In this document: positions 11,126 through 21,345 of the stretch, one piece after another
How positions within the stretch are numbered: position 1 is the stretch's first letter
Layout of the letters: each line of letters begins with the position of its first letter
DNA from: Aurantiochytrium sp. KH105
Taxonomy: Eukaryota > Sar > Bigyra > Thraustochytrida > Thraustochytriidae
NCBI GenBank assembly: GCA_003116975.1
Contig: BGKB01000013.1
Coordinates: forward strand, 186,001 to 250,000
Reading direction: 5' to 3'
DNA length: 64,000 nucleotides
The notes under the pieces: model-generated
The model's input: the letters and a program-made list of their open reading frames with translations, nothing else
Database searches by the model: none
What the model was told of the DNA's origin: nothing
Made by a program: the position numbers and the translations under genes

Positions 11126-12870
11126 GGCTCGCGCGCGCGCGGCGCGGGCGCGGGCGCGGGCGCGGGCGCGTGCGCGTGCGCGGTCTGCCTCGCGGCGGCT
11201 CGCGCGGCCTCGCCGGCCTGGCCTCGGGAGGTTTCTTTCCCGCTCTGCCTTGCTTCGCTCTGCCTTGCTTCGCTCTGCCTTGCTTCGCTCTGCCTGCTTG
11301 CCTTCGAGGCCTCGCCGGCGCGGCGCGGGCCTGCTACGAGAGGCCAGGCCCGCGCAGCTTGGGTAGTAGTCGGCGGCCCCGCGCAGGGCCAACAGACAGC
11401 CAGACGCAGGTGGAGGGGCGGAGTTTCCGAGACCGGAGAGATGGAGGTGGAGAAGTTGGGGATGGAGGTGGAGGTGGGGGTGGAGACGGAGGCGAGGACG
11501 GGAGAGGAGAGGAGGACGAACAGCATGGCGGCGGCCGGGGGAACAACGTGGTGATGGGTGAACGAAATGACCCGGGGGAGCGGGAACTCCGAGGAGTTGA
11601 TGGGAGACGACGACTTGGAGCGGAAACTGTTTGCGGTGGGAGGGGAGAGAGGCACGATCGGGATAGATGTGTTGAGCGTGACAAGTTGCAGGGCTGATTG
11701 CAAGGTACGTGAGCTGCATTTGATCTAAATGATGTGTATCACATGGGAGCGGGTGCAAGCTTGGAGAGGTTTCGGGTCGAGGCGGCCAGCGAAACTCGAG
11801 CGGTGGTGGTTGAACAAAATCTTGCTTCCATTGTCAAGGATCGCGCAAGAGTCATCTTTGACGAAAGAGAAGGATCTCAATTACAATCTCGAGCCTTGAG
11901 TTGCTCTCTCCAATTTGGGAAACGTCGCTCCTACGTGACGAAGATCACCGTTATGTGCATGTGCAAAGATGAAGATGGCCAAGGGAAAACATTTTCCACC
12001 TGGCTCAAAAATGTCCGCACAGCGCAAGAAGAGCCAACTTTGGTCCCCGCCCGCGCCGCGGCGCGGTCTCCCACGTCAGCGCGGTCTTCCTCGTCCAAGC
12101 TCGCGCTCTGTCCTCCTCCCCTCCCTCCTCAGCTCCGTCCTCGTCCCATCGTTCCGCCTCCGTTCCGCCTCCGTTCCCCCCTTCGTAACATCGTCGTCCC
12201 GCTCCGACGGTCCTCGCTCCCAAGCACGCCTACACACACTCAAGCGAGCCAGCCAGCACGCGAGCAAACCGGGCGACCAGCCAGCGCGCAGACCTCGCGC
12301 CTCGCGACGGGCCCTCCCCGCGCCCCGCGCGCCCTGCAGGGCGTCGCGGGCGCGGCAGCGCGAGGCCGGGCGCCGCGGTGTGCGCCGCGCTCGATCGCGG
12401 CACGTGCAGGCGTGACAGAGAAGAGCAACAGACACAAGCAACAAGCAGGCAGAGAGACTGACTGACAGACAGGGAGAGCGCGCAGACCCCGAACGAGCGA
12501 GGGCGGCGGGCGGGCGGGCGTGCGAGCGGGCGCGGCGCGGGAGCGAGCGGCGGGAGACCGAGCTTGCGCTCGCGGGCGAGCTCGGGGCGAGCCGGCGAAG
12601 GGGCTGGAAGGGGATTTGCGTCGAGCGAGCTTGAGTGAGTGAGGGAGCGATTGTTGATCGAACGACCCGCCAGCACGTGCACGCGACGCGACGCGGGGCG
12701 GCGCGGGGAGGGACGCGGAAGGGGGGGAGAGGAGGACCCGTGCGCGGGGCCGGGCGGGGACTGGGGAGAGGAGCTGCGCGCGACGCAACTCTTGCTGTTG
12801 CGCGGAGAGACGAGCTCGCGCGGGGAAGAAATTCGCTCCTGAGAGAGGGAAGGAGAAGTTGCGGGAAAAG
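11126..12870. promoter_or_regulatory. Divergent intergenic region between FYVE-SYLF and NEL genes
   Basis: 1.75 kb lying between two divergent start codons. It contains a GC-alternating tract just upstream of the FYVE-SYLF start (about 11130-11185), four copies of a 15-bp unit (about 11241-11300), an AT-richer island (about 11700-12000) and a pyrimidine-rich stretch (about 12110-12180). Open frames exist on both strands but give only low-complexity translations. It most likely holds two promoters and 5' leaders; no individual promoter element can be assigned. Confidence 0.5.
11241..11300. repeat. 15-bp tandem repeat, four copies
   Basis: Three perfect copies of CGCTCTGCCTTGCTT followed by a diverged fourth. 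The unit is a multiple of three, so the upstream open frame on the minus strand continues through it as repeated Lys-Ala-Glu-Arg-Ser, but this lies upstream of the preferred start. Confidence 0.85.
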
Positions 12871-15800
12871 ATGGTCGTTCGCAAGCTTATGTGCGCAGCG
12901 AACCTGCTGCATCGTCGAGGCTCCCATGAGGAAGAGGGCTTCGATGGCAGTAGTCTTGGAAATCAGAGACTTCAAGTTGCCGTTCGCGAGGCTCGGACCT
13001 CGAGGACAAGGTCCGCATCATCACGCAGATCGTCGGCTTCACGTCGGTCGCGAGCTTCGTCCTCACGTCGATCCTCCAGACTTCGGGGTGCAGACAGCAC
13101 GCAGCATGTAGACGCTCTCGACCAGGATGACGTAGACGCTCTCGACCAAAATGATATGGATGATCGCAATGACGCGATCAACAACGAAGATGCCACTCAG
13201 GAGGCTAATCTTGCAGAAGAAGAAGAAGAAGAAGAAGAAGAAGAAGAAGAAGATTTCCTGGAAGGCCTGGTGGAGGACCAAGACCAAAACGAAGAAGAAG
13301 AAGAAGAAGAAGAAGAAGAAGACAATGATGTCGCGGAGGAGCTGGCAAACTTGGTCGACAGAAATGCGGCAAACGTCTCCGGAGAAACGATCGGAGACTT
13401 GGAGGCGCAGATCCGAGCCCTTGCGGAAATCCAGAGCGCGCAGGCCGGAGAAGTGAGTAGTCTCGAGGAACAATTTGGCCTTCTCGAAGGGGGTCTAGAC
13501 CCTGAGGAGATGGACCACCTTCTCGCCCTGAGTCTGGAGTACGAGATGGAACAGGCAATGAACCAAGAAAGACTTGCGCTCGACAACGAGCAAGAGTCCG
13601 AAAATCTCGACCTTGGCCTGCGCATGTCCAACGAGCTGCAAGTATACCTTGAAAATTGGGCAAGCAGCGTAGCGACGGGCGACCTTTACACGATGGAGCG
13701 GATCTTTCACGAATTTGGTCAGCAAAATGCGCGCCTGGTGGAGGCGGAAGACGGCACGCAGTCAATCGCCGTGGAGGGCAATCTATCCTTCCAAGATCTC
13801 ACCATTCCTGCGCTTCCACCGCGGGTCATCATCAGCGGAAACCTCTCCTTTCGCTCCTGCTCGCTTCCCGACGACGACACAGCGCACTGGACATGCAGCC
13901 GTCTTTCACTTGTAAATTGTCATGGGGATACGCGCACTCTCATGGAGAACATTGAGTCTGCGCACAAATCCGCGAGCGGCGTGCTCGGCCTTCAGGGCCT
14001 TGCGCTGGACGCTATGTCCTCGAGCGAGAAGCCTCTCTCGCTTGAACTTGACAATTGCCAAGATCTAACGCACTTGGAAATTGCAGGCGACGAAGCCGTC
14101 GTCATGAACAAACTTAAAGTTAAGAGCTGCCCCGCTTTGGTGGCCGGGCCGGCAAAGCTCAAGGTACTTCAAACCATGGAACTCTCGAATCTGCCGCGCT
14201 TAGAGTCCTTTGGGCGCTCTAACCTGCATCTTGGCGAGCTGACGCGCATCCATCGCTGTCCGTCTCTCAACACTCTCTGTGACGATGATCTTCTCATCGC
14301 TGGCGTGCTCAGAATCGAAGATGGGAAAATTGAGCGTATCTGCGAGGGCGCTCTCCGCTATGTGCCTGCGATCGAGAACGATGCGGCGAGTCGAGGCGAG
14401 ACCTCTCCGAGCGTGACCATCGAGTGCATTGAGACGGACACACCACTTGCGGCCCGCATCGATAGTCCTGAAATGGACGTGCATTTCGCTGGCAACAAAC
14501 TCCCAGCCAAACTCTGCGAAGGTTCCATCATCGTGCGTTCCTTCTCTGTGAGCGGGCCCTGGTCTTTTCACCAGCGACTCATGGAGCAATATGGCACCGA
14601 AGCCGAGCAATCCGGGACAGGCCGAGGTTCGCGCAGATCGCACCGCGGCCCCAGCAGAGATGCTGGGCCTCTTGGCATCGTCGTAGACGAACTTGAATCG
14701 GAGGAGCGTTTCCACGACGAGGATTCGGGGCGATCGTCGCGAGCTTCGCAACAAGCAGCAGCGCCAACACCGTCTCCGGAACCACTGGGGCTGCGCAACT
14801 GGCTCGACGATGTACAAGCAACTATGTCGATTCACGTGAAGCGCCTTCCCGTGAAGGATTTCCGCGGCAAACTTTCCTCGCCCTTGCTTCATTTGGAGAG
14901 CCTTCCGATGGAGGACTTTCCCGATTGGAAGTGCGAGGCGGAAAAGGGTTCACTCCAGTTGGTGAGCTGCCCGTTGCTGGAGGTGGTTTGGCCGGATGAC
15001 GCACCGTCGGTTCCAATTTCCATTAATGTAGAAGAATGCGCAGCCCTGGAGAGACTTTCGGACGAAGAAGTGCAACTGGGAAGCTTTCGCATCTCGCGAG
15101 CTCCACAGATGCAGCGGCTGGCGCGGTCCATCGTGTTTACCGGACAGGAGTCAATCTCCATTGTTGATTTGCCGTCGCTGACAAGGCTTTCCGACGATCT
15201 GGCTTTCTTCAAAGATGATGTTACACCGCAACTGTTCTTGCGCAGTGTCGGTATCAAAAGCCTTTCGGATATCGAAGGCAGCGGGTTCACTCAGCTTCGT
15301 GTGGAATCCTGCGACAAGCTCGAGGATGCGAGTCTTCGGGGCTTGTGGCAGTCTGTGGAAATCGTATCTTGCGACAAGGTAGCACGCGTCGAGGTTGGCC
15401 TGACAACTCGCGGGGGTTCTGGCGAGCTCACACTGAAAAAGCTTCCTCTCTTGCGAGACATTAAGCTTCGCACGGGATGTCTCAGGCTCAACATATCTGA
15501 CTGTCCCGAGTTCGTTGGTGAGACGATCACAGGTGACCATGATAGCGATGCCGAAGACGACAGTGGGAGTTATAGTGGTTCGTCAATGAGAAAGCCTCTG
15601 GACATTGGTCTGCTGTCAGGTTTACGCTTTCTATCGTTGGCCGGAAGTTCAGGGCTCCGCACGATTCCCGGTCCCTTGCCGCATACTTTACGGAACCTCG
15701 ACCTCTCGAACTGCCCCAACCTGGTTCACATCCCAGACGATGTGTTCAACGCCGCTCCCGGACGTGTCATACTCCGATTAGATCGCTGCGCATCGTTGCA

Positions 15801-18800
15801 AGGCATTCCTCCAATTCACGTTGCGTCGCTGAGCGCCGAGGGCTGCGTGGGCCTGCGCGAGGTTGGCGCTGGGTTCCGGGCGGGTTTGGTGTCTCGCGTC
15901 CGTGAAGATGGCTACATTGTGCGACTTTCTAGCGCACTGGGCGATGTCAACTTTCGCGGATGCGTAGCTTTGGAAAAGTTCGAGATGAAGTTTGTCTTGG
16001 GTGATCTCGACCTTTCTGGAACTGCCGTACGGGAACTACAGGCGATGCGCGTCTTGGGAAACCTGAGTTGCACGCACATGGGCAACTTGGAGATTGTCCA
16101 CGCGGGGTCTCTGGTTGGTCAACAACAGCCAGGAATTCGGCGTTTGCCAATCAATGCGGAGGTGCGCTTTCGGTATTGCCCTCGTCTGAAGTCGATCTCC
16201 ATGGAGCGTGTCTTTGGCATGCTTGACATTTCGCACTGCATGAGTCTTGAAGAGCTCGCGGGCCCGCGCATGGAGGTCGGCGTCGACTTGCCGCTGGTAA
16301 CAACGTGGGACACCAAGCCACTGTTGGACTCCTCGTATGACATGCTCAAGCCCGGGATGCTGCGGCTGCGCAACTGTCCATCGCTCCGCAAGCTACCGAG
16401 CCATTTGATTTGCAGAGGCGGACTTGATGTGCGCTATTGCATGGGCTTGGAAGATATGTCAGGAGTCAAGCTGGAAGTTGGTTTTCCGGCGCTCGGGTCT
16501 CTTAGTCGCTCGCGGCAGAACGACACTACCCGCGCGGAGGCGTTTGCGTCGACAACGATTATCGGGTGTCCAATGCTCGAGGCCCTTCCATCGCGAATGG
16601 TCATTTACGGAGACTGCATCTTTGCCTTTCTCGATGGTCTCAAGGGTCTTCCCTCGGAGGCACTTTATTATGGCCATCTCATTGTGTCGTCGTGCCGTGG
16701 GTTCACAGCTGTTCCGTCGCGTATGCGCGTTCGAGATACTTTTGCAATTCATAGCTGTGAAACCTTTGAGGGCGTTCCGGCAGGATGGCACCATGAGAAT
16801 CCTCCGGCGCTCCTGACGATTGCCGCGGCGCGTCGTCTTTTACGCAGACGCAAGAGCGTGCAGCAGGCGGAGAGACGTTTAGACCGTACAATTCCGTCGC
16901 AATGGCGTGCCAATTCAGCTCAGCTTGAGATGTGTTTGCTCGAGCATGCGGCCGAGCAGCTGCGGCAGCGGCAGCGTGCGTGGACGGCAAATTCAAAGCC
17001 GGTGGACTACCAATGGCTTCGAAGGAACACCTTTTTGGGCGGGGCGCGACGCTCGATCACTCGCATGCGGGACCGACGGCTTGGGTCGTCTTCAGGAGCC
17101 CGGTCGGCGCGAGAGGGGTCGTTTTCGTCGTCGGACGATCTGGACGTGCCAGATTCCTCCTCGATGGTCTTGCTTCCTCGCGAACAGGAGGAGTTGGCAC
17201 GGCTTGAAGAGGAGACTCTGCGCGAGGAGGCCAACGCAAGCAGGAGTTATCACACAGAAGGAGGCAGCGACAACGCGGGACAAGACGAAGACGGTGGCGG
17301 TGGCAACGACGATGAAGTATACATGCGCGAGTTCACATCAGAATCCAACCTCTTTCGTGAGGACGACGAATCCAGTCAAGATCTTGCAGCGCAAGACCTC
17401 GCAGACGAGGACTACGATTCAGACGACGCTGAAGAGCTTCGCGAAGACGACGAAGTCGCCACTACGGATCCGTGGAGCGGCAATGTTTCCAAGTGGGAGC
17501 GAACGCGGCTATTGCATCGAACTGTTATTTCCTTGTGCCCTGGCGTGAAGCGTATTCCCGAAGGCGTCGAGGCACAGTCCCTAGCCTTGGTGAATCTCAC
17601 TGAGCTTGTGGATGTGAGTGAAGATCTCCGGGTCGAGGTCAATCTTTGGGTCAATTCGGCGCCGAAGCTAGAGCAATTCCCGGCGACGGTCATTGCACGC
17701 CTCGCACAGTTTGGTGCCGAGGCGAGGCTCCAGATGGCGAGGTTCAACGAGTACTGCAGCTCGAATCCGGAAGCGGTCGTGCGACGGCCGTCGAACTGGC
17801 TTGCACGCGTGCGAAGACGCACGGGTGTCCCTCCAGAGCGACCGATCACGTCGCGTGCTACGATGATGCTGAACGCGACGGGCATTGATGCGGAGGAGCT
17901 TCGTTCGATGCGCGAAGTGTCTCTGCAGGATGCCGGCGATGCGCTGGAGTGGGTCACGTGGATGGCTGACGATCTCTTTCAAGGTGACCTCGGGACTTCA
18001 GATGCACTGTTTGATCGCGAGGAGGAGGAAGAGGAGGATTTGGCGGAGGATGACTGGGATGGGGGCGATGCAGATGCGCTCAACGGCAATGGCAACGGGA
18101 GCCTGGGCGGCGAGTTCGAGGACTTTCGCACGGCCGTGTTGTTTTGGAAGGCTGCTGCAACGGGTCGCCCACCGCGTCTGATGCGCATGCTCTTTGAGAC
18201 GGAAGACGACTATGAAGTGCTTTCTTGTCTTGACCGCGTCGTGGACGCGGCGTATCGGGGCAGCGTGCTGACATTTCTGGACATGCTGCGCAGATCGCGT
18301 GAGTACCGCAATCCTACGACACGACGCGGGCTTGCCGAGCGTGTCGTGGAGGTCCTGCATAATGTTTCTCAGGACGAGGAGGCTCGCGATGAGCTTTCTG
18401 CCCGCATGGCGGATGCGATTGACGCTTGTGAGGACAAACCGATTTGGGCGTTGAACCAGATGGAGGTGGTGGGGCTGATCGCACATGCACGGGGAGATCG
18501 CGAGGCGTTGCGAGCGCTGGGGAGGCGCCTGGTGAATCTTGACATTGTGCACGAGGCGGCACGGAAACGCATCGAGCAACGAGGCGGTTTTCTTGATGTC
18601 GACGATGTTTGCGTGTATTTGCAGTACGAGATCCAGTTCCGACTTCCGCTGAACCTCCCTGTATCATCACATTTCATGGTGTATGGCAGCACGATTCCCG
18701 GCGAAGAGGTCATTCGCGTGTCGCGTGCAGCCTTGAATTTGTCTGACGAAGACTTTGAGGCATGGCTTTCTCGATGGCCCGAGTGGACGCGTCAGGATCG

Positions 18801-19080
18801 TTTTGAGTATGCTCGTTCTTTACAGTGGGAAGACCTGCCACGGAACGGGAAGCGTGTGAGCCTTGGTCGCTCGACCCTGCTTGGTGATGATATTCCAGAT
18901 CCTGTTCGGTTGAGTGGGGCGACCTACTCGATGGAGGAATTGCTCACGCATTGGGTGCGCACAGGCATGGACTTTAGCAACGTTCGGCACTCGGTGCAAG
19001 AGATGGCCAAAGGTTTGTCGCGATGTGACATCGTGTTTGAGGATGACGAAGATGTGGTCGTACCAGTGAGCAAAAGATAA
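12871..19080 (+). CDS. Giant LRR protein with C-terminal NEL-type E3 ubiquitin ligase domain
   Basis: One open exon of about 2069 aa from the ATG at 12871. The N-terminus is Arg/Ser-rich, then strongly acidic with two poly-Glu runs (13216-13251, 13291-13320). From about residue 300 to 1300 there are irregular leucine-rich units with a recurring C-P-x-L and LP pattern. Acidic linkers follow, then a second short LRR patch (about 1545-1600). The C-terminal ~300 residues (from about 1750) match the novel E3 ligase (NEL) domain of IpaH/SspH/SlrP bacterial effectors: FLDMLRRSREYRNP, then the catalytic Cys-Glu-Asp (Cys about 1853, codon 18427-18429), the WALNQMEVVGLIAHA helix, the DVDDVCVYLQYEIQFR segment and FEAWLSRWPEW. 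In bacteria the LRR selects the substrate and the NEL Cys takes ubiquitin from E2. Here it is in a eukaryotic gene with host-like composition, so transfer is probably old. Alternative: a structurally similar but inactive helical domain. Confidence 0.85.
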   Translation: MVVRKLMCAANLLHRRGSHEEEGFDGSSLGNQRLQVAVREARTSRTRSASSRRSSASRRSRASSSRRSSRLRGADSTQHVDALDQDDVDALDQNDMDDRNDAINNEDATQEANLAEEEEEEEEEEEEDFLEGLVEDQDQNEEEEEEEEEEDNDVAEELANLVDRNAANVSGETIGDLEAQIRALAEIQSAQAGEVSSLEEQFGLLEGGLDPEEMDHLLALSLEYEMEQAMNQERLALDNEQESENLDLGLRMSNELQVYLENWASSVATGDLYTMERIFHEFGQQNARLVEAEDGTQSIAVEGNLSFQDLTIPALPPRVIISGNLSFRSCSLPDDDTAHWTCSRLSLVNCHGDTRTLMENIESAHKSASGVLGLQGLALDAMSSSEKPLSLELDNCQDLTHLEIAGDEAVVMNKLKVKSCPALVAGPAKLKVLQTMELSNLPRLESFGRSNLHLGELTRIHRCPSLNTLCDDDLLIAGVLRIEDGKIERICEGALRYVPAIENDAASRGETSPSVTIECIETDTPLAARIDSPEMDVHFAGNKLPAKLCEGSIIVRSFSVSGPWSFHQRLMEQYGTEAEQSGTGRGSRRSHRGPSRDAGPLGIVVDELESEERFHDEDSGRSSRASQQAAAPTPSPEPLGLRNWLDDVQATMSIHVKRLPVKDFRGKLSSPLLHLESLPMEDFPDWKCEAEKGSLQLVSCPLLEVVWPDDAPSVPISINVEECAALERLSDEEVQLGSFRISRAPQMQRLARSIVFTGQESISIVDLPSLTRLSDDLAFFKDDVTPQLFLRSVGIKSLSDIEGSGFTQLRVESCDKLEDASLRGLWQSVEIVSCDKVARVEVGLTTRGGSGELTLKKLPLLRDIKLRTGCLRLNISDCPEFVGETITGDHDSDAEDDSGSYSGSSMRKPLDIGLLSGLRFLSLAGSSGLRTIPGPLPHTLRNLDLSNCPNLVHIPDDVFNAAPGRVILRLDRCASLQGIPPIHVASLSAEGCVGLREVGAGFRAGLVSRVREDGYIVRLSSALGDVNFRGCVALEKFEMKFVLGDLDLSGTAVRELQAMRVLGNLSCTHMGNLEIVHAGSLVGQQQPGIRRLPINAEVRFRYCPRLKSISMERVFGMLDISHCMSLEELAGPRMEVGVDLPLVTTWDTKPLLDSSYDMLKPGMLRLRNCPSLRKLPSHLICRGGLDVRYCMGLEDMSGVKLEVGFPALGSLSRSRQNDTTRAEAFASTTIIGCPMLEALPSRMVIYGDCIFAFLDGLKGLPSEALYYGHLIVSSCRGFTAVPSRMRVRDTFAIHSCETFEGVPAGWHHENPPALLTIAAARRLLRRRKSVQQAERRLDRTIPSQWRANSAQLEMCLLEHAAEQLRQRQRAWTANSKPVDYQWLRRNTFLGGARRSITRMRDRRLGSSSGARSAREGSFSSSDDLDVPDSSSMVLLPREQEELARLEEETLREEANASRSYHTEGGSDNAGQDEDGGGGNDDEVYMREFTSESNLFREDDESSQDLAAQDLADEDYDSDDAEELREDDEVATTDPWSGNVSKWERTRLLHRTVISLCPGVKRIPEGVEAQSLALVNLTELVDVSEDLRVEVNLWVNSAPKLEQFPATVIARLAQFGAEARLQMARFNEYCSSNPEAVVRRPSNWLARVRRRTGVPPERPITSRATMMLNATGIDAEELRSMREVSLQDAGDALEWVTWMADDLFQGDLGTSDALFDREEEEEEDLAEDDWDGGDADALNGNGNGSLGGEFEDFRTAVLFWKAAATGRPPRLMRMLFETEDDYEVLSCLDRVVDAAYRGSVLTFLDMLRRSREYRNPTTRRGLAERVVEVLHNVSQDEEARDELSARMADAIDACEDKPIWALNQMEVVGLIAHARGDREALRALGRRLVNLDIVHEAARKRIEQRGGFLDVDDVCVYLQYEIQFRLPLNLPVSSHFMVYGSTIPGEEVIRVSRAALNLSDEDFEAWLSRWPEWTRQDRFEYARSLQWEDLPRNGKRVSLGRSTLLGDDIPDPVRLSGATYSMEELLTHWVRTGMDFSNVRHSVQEMAKGLSRCDIVFEDDEDVVVPVSKR
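18100..19050 (+). other. NEL E3 ligase catalytic domain coding segment
   Basis: This segment encodes the candidate NEL domain. The thiol-ester cysteine sits in ACEDK, equivalent by eye to the SCEDR-type motif of bacterial NEL enzymes. Helical segments before and after it are spaced as in that family, and the domain ends in the typical WP-x-W block. It forms the C-terminus of the protein, the same LRR-then-NEL order as in bacterial effectors. Confidence 0.8.
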
Positions 19081-19884
19081 TCTAATTTCCGGGGTCACCC
19101 GAGCAGCTTTGCATCTTTGTCTTTTGTGAACGAAGACATTTGATGTGAAGCGAAGCTGTTGATAGCGTATATATGATGAAGAAATAATTGTTTTGATGAT
19201 GAGCAGGGCGCCCGCAAGAGCAAAATTTTGTTTGTGAACGAAGGCAATCGCTTACGTAAAGAAAAATATCGGGTTAAAACTGCGTTCTTTTGTCGGTTTC
19301 GCCGTCACTTTGCAGTATGCAGTGAAAATGGCTTTTTTGCCTCTCAAACTTCGCGTCTGATTGGAATTTGTTGGAGAACGCAGATCTATTGTGCACGTTT
19401 CAATATTTCCGCAGTCGGTCAATCCAACTGTGCAGTTTTCAGAGTGCATAGACTCCTAAAGCCAAAAGCTAAACAATGGAGGAAGTGAAGGACATTGGAA
19501 ATCAAGGACAGATAAGCCTTAAGACGTCTGTAGTCGGGGTGAAGACCCCAAAAAGAGGACATTTGCAACAGGGCGCAGTCCACGGTCTCCCATCGTTCAA
19601 GGCAAAGAACAAAATGATGCATGAAGCGCGACTTTGGCAAACAAGGGAGGCTTGCACCCAGAAGCAAGCGACAGAGAGAAAGAAAGAACGGAAGGAGACG
19701 TTTGGTCCGTATGCAAACAGAGGAAACAGATTTTGTAGGACTACGACTCTAGGAGAAGAATGACGCAGGCTGCATGCAGGAGCACAAGTGCATGGACATT
19801 ATTGTGAAATTGAGGAAAAGCCGCTTGTACAGATCACACCGGTGGTGATATGCTTGTACGCTCCGGGATTTCGATCAGACTGAT
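19081..19884. other. Convergent intergenic region
   Basis: 804 bp between the stop of the NEL gene and the stop of the NDPK-like gene. It is AT-richer than the coding flanks and should contain both 3' UTRs and polyadenylation sites. I see no RNA gene or convincing open frame. Confidence 0.5.
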
Positions 19885-20958
19885 TTAAAGTTTGGCAGCC
19901 TTGGAAGCCTGAACAGCGAGCTGGATGCCAGTGCTTGAGTCGATTTCCTCGAGAAGATCGAATGCGTGATCCGTTTCACCATTAATGTCAACAATTTCGT
20001 TGTTGAGCCAGGAGTCGAGGACGGACCGCTTGACGCCAGCCTCGAGAAGGGATTTTCCAAAGGCATCAGTTTCGACCTTGGCGCCCGTCCAGACCATACG
20101 CTCCTTGAGACCCTCGAAGGGGCCAGCGCTGGCGTGGACGCCATTCTCGCTGACATTTGGTACCTTTCCAAGGTCCAGAGACTTGTACTCGGTGCACATG
20201 GCAGCGCGGAGCGAACCAGGCGCAGCCTTTGTAGGGTCGGTGGCTCCGATGACTTTTGTCCGAAAATCCTTCCATGAGATTTGCTCCTCCGGGAAACGAA
20301 CCACGTAATAGGTAACGCGAGCATCGGAAGAGGTGTACACGGCCCGCATGCTGGCGTAAAAAGGGTTCATGACGAAGCGGTCTTGGTCGGCAAAGTAGCC
20401 GACGTAGGTGCCGGGGGCGAGTTTGAGCTTGACAAGGTCAGCGCTTTGCCACATGCGGTCAATGTCGGCAAGAGAGATTTCGTCAAAGTCCTCCTCGAAG
20501 GTCTTGAGATTGACGAGTTTGCCATCCTCGATGGCTTCCTCCCACGACTCGCCAAAGGTTGATGTAAATGCGTCCTTTTTGTCGTCGCTGATGGGAATGT
20601 CCGCGGGTGCAAGGCGCAAGGCGACCTTGGCGATGTGAGCGTAGTGTTCGTCAATGATGCCGCGCTTGTCGATTTCGCTGCCGGTGAGGTCACCCTCTGA
20701 GAGGATCTCAATGTTCTTTTCGGCGAGAAAGTCCTCTACAAAGACTTTGGCCTTGGGGGTGTCGGCGTGCGGCTTGATGAAGATAAGCGCCTCGTTGAAC
20801 CGCGTGGCGGTGCCGTCCTCTGCGACCTCTGTTTCGTGCGGGGCGGTCTTCATGACGGGCTCGGGGCCACCCTCCTCGGCGACACCCTCTGGGTCTTGGT
20901 CGTCAAGGTGCTTGGCCGTAAGCGCGCCGGCCTGGCCCTTGCTCACGACGCAGCCCAT
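19885..20958 (-). CDS. NDPK-like protein with N-myristoylation motif and internal insertion
   Basis: 357 aa from the ATG at 20958. It begins MGCVVSKG, a classic myristoylation plus palmitoylation signal (Gly2, Cys3, Ser6), so membrane attachment is expected. After an acidic linker comes a nucleoside diphosphate kinase fold: FIKPHAD (family KPD), IDEHYAHIAK (family EEHY), GATDPTKAAPGSLRA (family GATNP...PGTIR) and the active-site block NGVHASAGPFEGLKE with the phospho-acceptor His at residue 275. Between the EEHY-like helix and the GATDP-like segment sits about 75 extra residues that ordinary ~150-aa NDPKs lack. NDPKs transfer phosphate from NTP to NDP through phosphohistidine. Retention of His suggests activity, but KPH in place of KPD leaves it uncertain. 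The frame remains open upstream to 21288, but that sequence is repeat-like and precedes the ideal MGC start. Confidence 0.72.
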   Translation of the reverse strand: MGCVVSKGQAGALTAKHLDDQDPEGVAEEGGPEPVMKTAPHETEVAEDGTATRFNEALIFIKPHADTPKAKVFVEDFLAEKNIEILSEGDLTGSEIDKRGIIDEHYAHIAKVALRLAPADIPISDDKKDAFTSTFGESWEEAIEDGKLVNLKTFEEDFDEISLADIDRMWQSADLVKLKLAPGTYVGYFADQDRFVMNPFYASMRAVYTSSDARVTYYVVRFPEEQISWKDFRTKVIGATDPTKAAPGSLRAAMCTEYKSLDLGKVPNVSENGVHASAGPFEGLKERMVWTGAKVETDAFGKSLLEAGVKRSVLDSWLNNEIVDINGETDHAFDLLEEIDSSTGIQLAVQASKAAKL

Positions 20959-21304
20959 TGGGGACGGAGATGAACGAACGGAGGTGACGCGGCTCGGTCC
21001 AGGAAGGAAGACGATATGGATGGGGCTGCGCGCGCGTGCGCGGGCCGCGAGTGAGGTTGCTCTGCTCGGTCGGCCCCTGTGCTGCGAGAGGCGTCGCGGG
21101 GAGGGGAGGGAAGGAGGAGGGAAGGTCGGGTCGGAGGACGTACGAACGTGAGCACGTGCAGGCGAGGGCTCAAAGCTGGTTTGTTTGCCGGGCCGCAATT
21201 CCTGGATGCATGCACGCTGGGCGTAAGGTACGCCAGCAAGCAATAAAGGGTGCACACGCGCCAGACCAACACGTGCCAAGCCGAACACATCACTAGTTTG
21301 GAGA

Positions 21305-21345
21305 ACTAGTATCTCGACCGCAACTATAACTACTCTGATACTAGT
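21305..21345. repeat. 9-bp inverted repeat, 23-nt loop
   Basis: ACTAGTATC at 21305-21313 is matched by its reverse complement GATACTAGT at 21337-21345. It lies about 350 bp upstream of the NDPK-like start in an AT-rich pocket. It could be a dyad protein-binding site; function unknown. Confidence 0.7.

Noticed and set aside
10409-11697. Long plus-strand frames opposite the FYVE-SYLF N-terminal region
   Set aside because: They are mirror images of the acidic repeat-rich coding region and of GC-alternating sequence; translations are Leu/Arg/Pro strings.
11126-11758. Extension of the FYVE-SYLF protein by up to 211 codons
   Set aside because: The extension begins at a non-ATG codon or the ATG at 11719, and is made of Arg-Ala and Lys-Ala-Glu-Arg-Ser repeats from simple-sequence DNA; the ATG at 11125 is preferred, though the longer form is not excluded.
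12076-12975. A ~300-codon minus-strand frame upstream of the NEL gene
   Set aside because: Arg/Ser/Pro/Ala low complexity across a GC-rich intergenic region, with overlapping frames of similar length in other phases.
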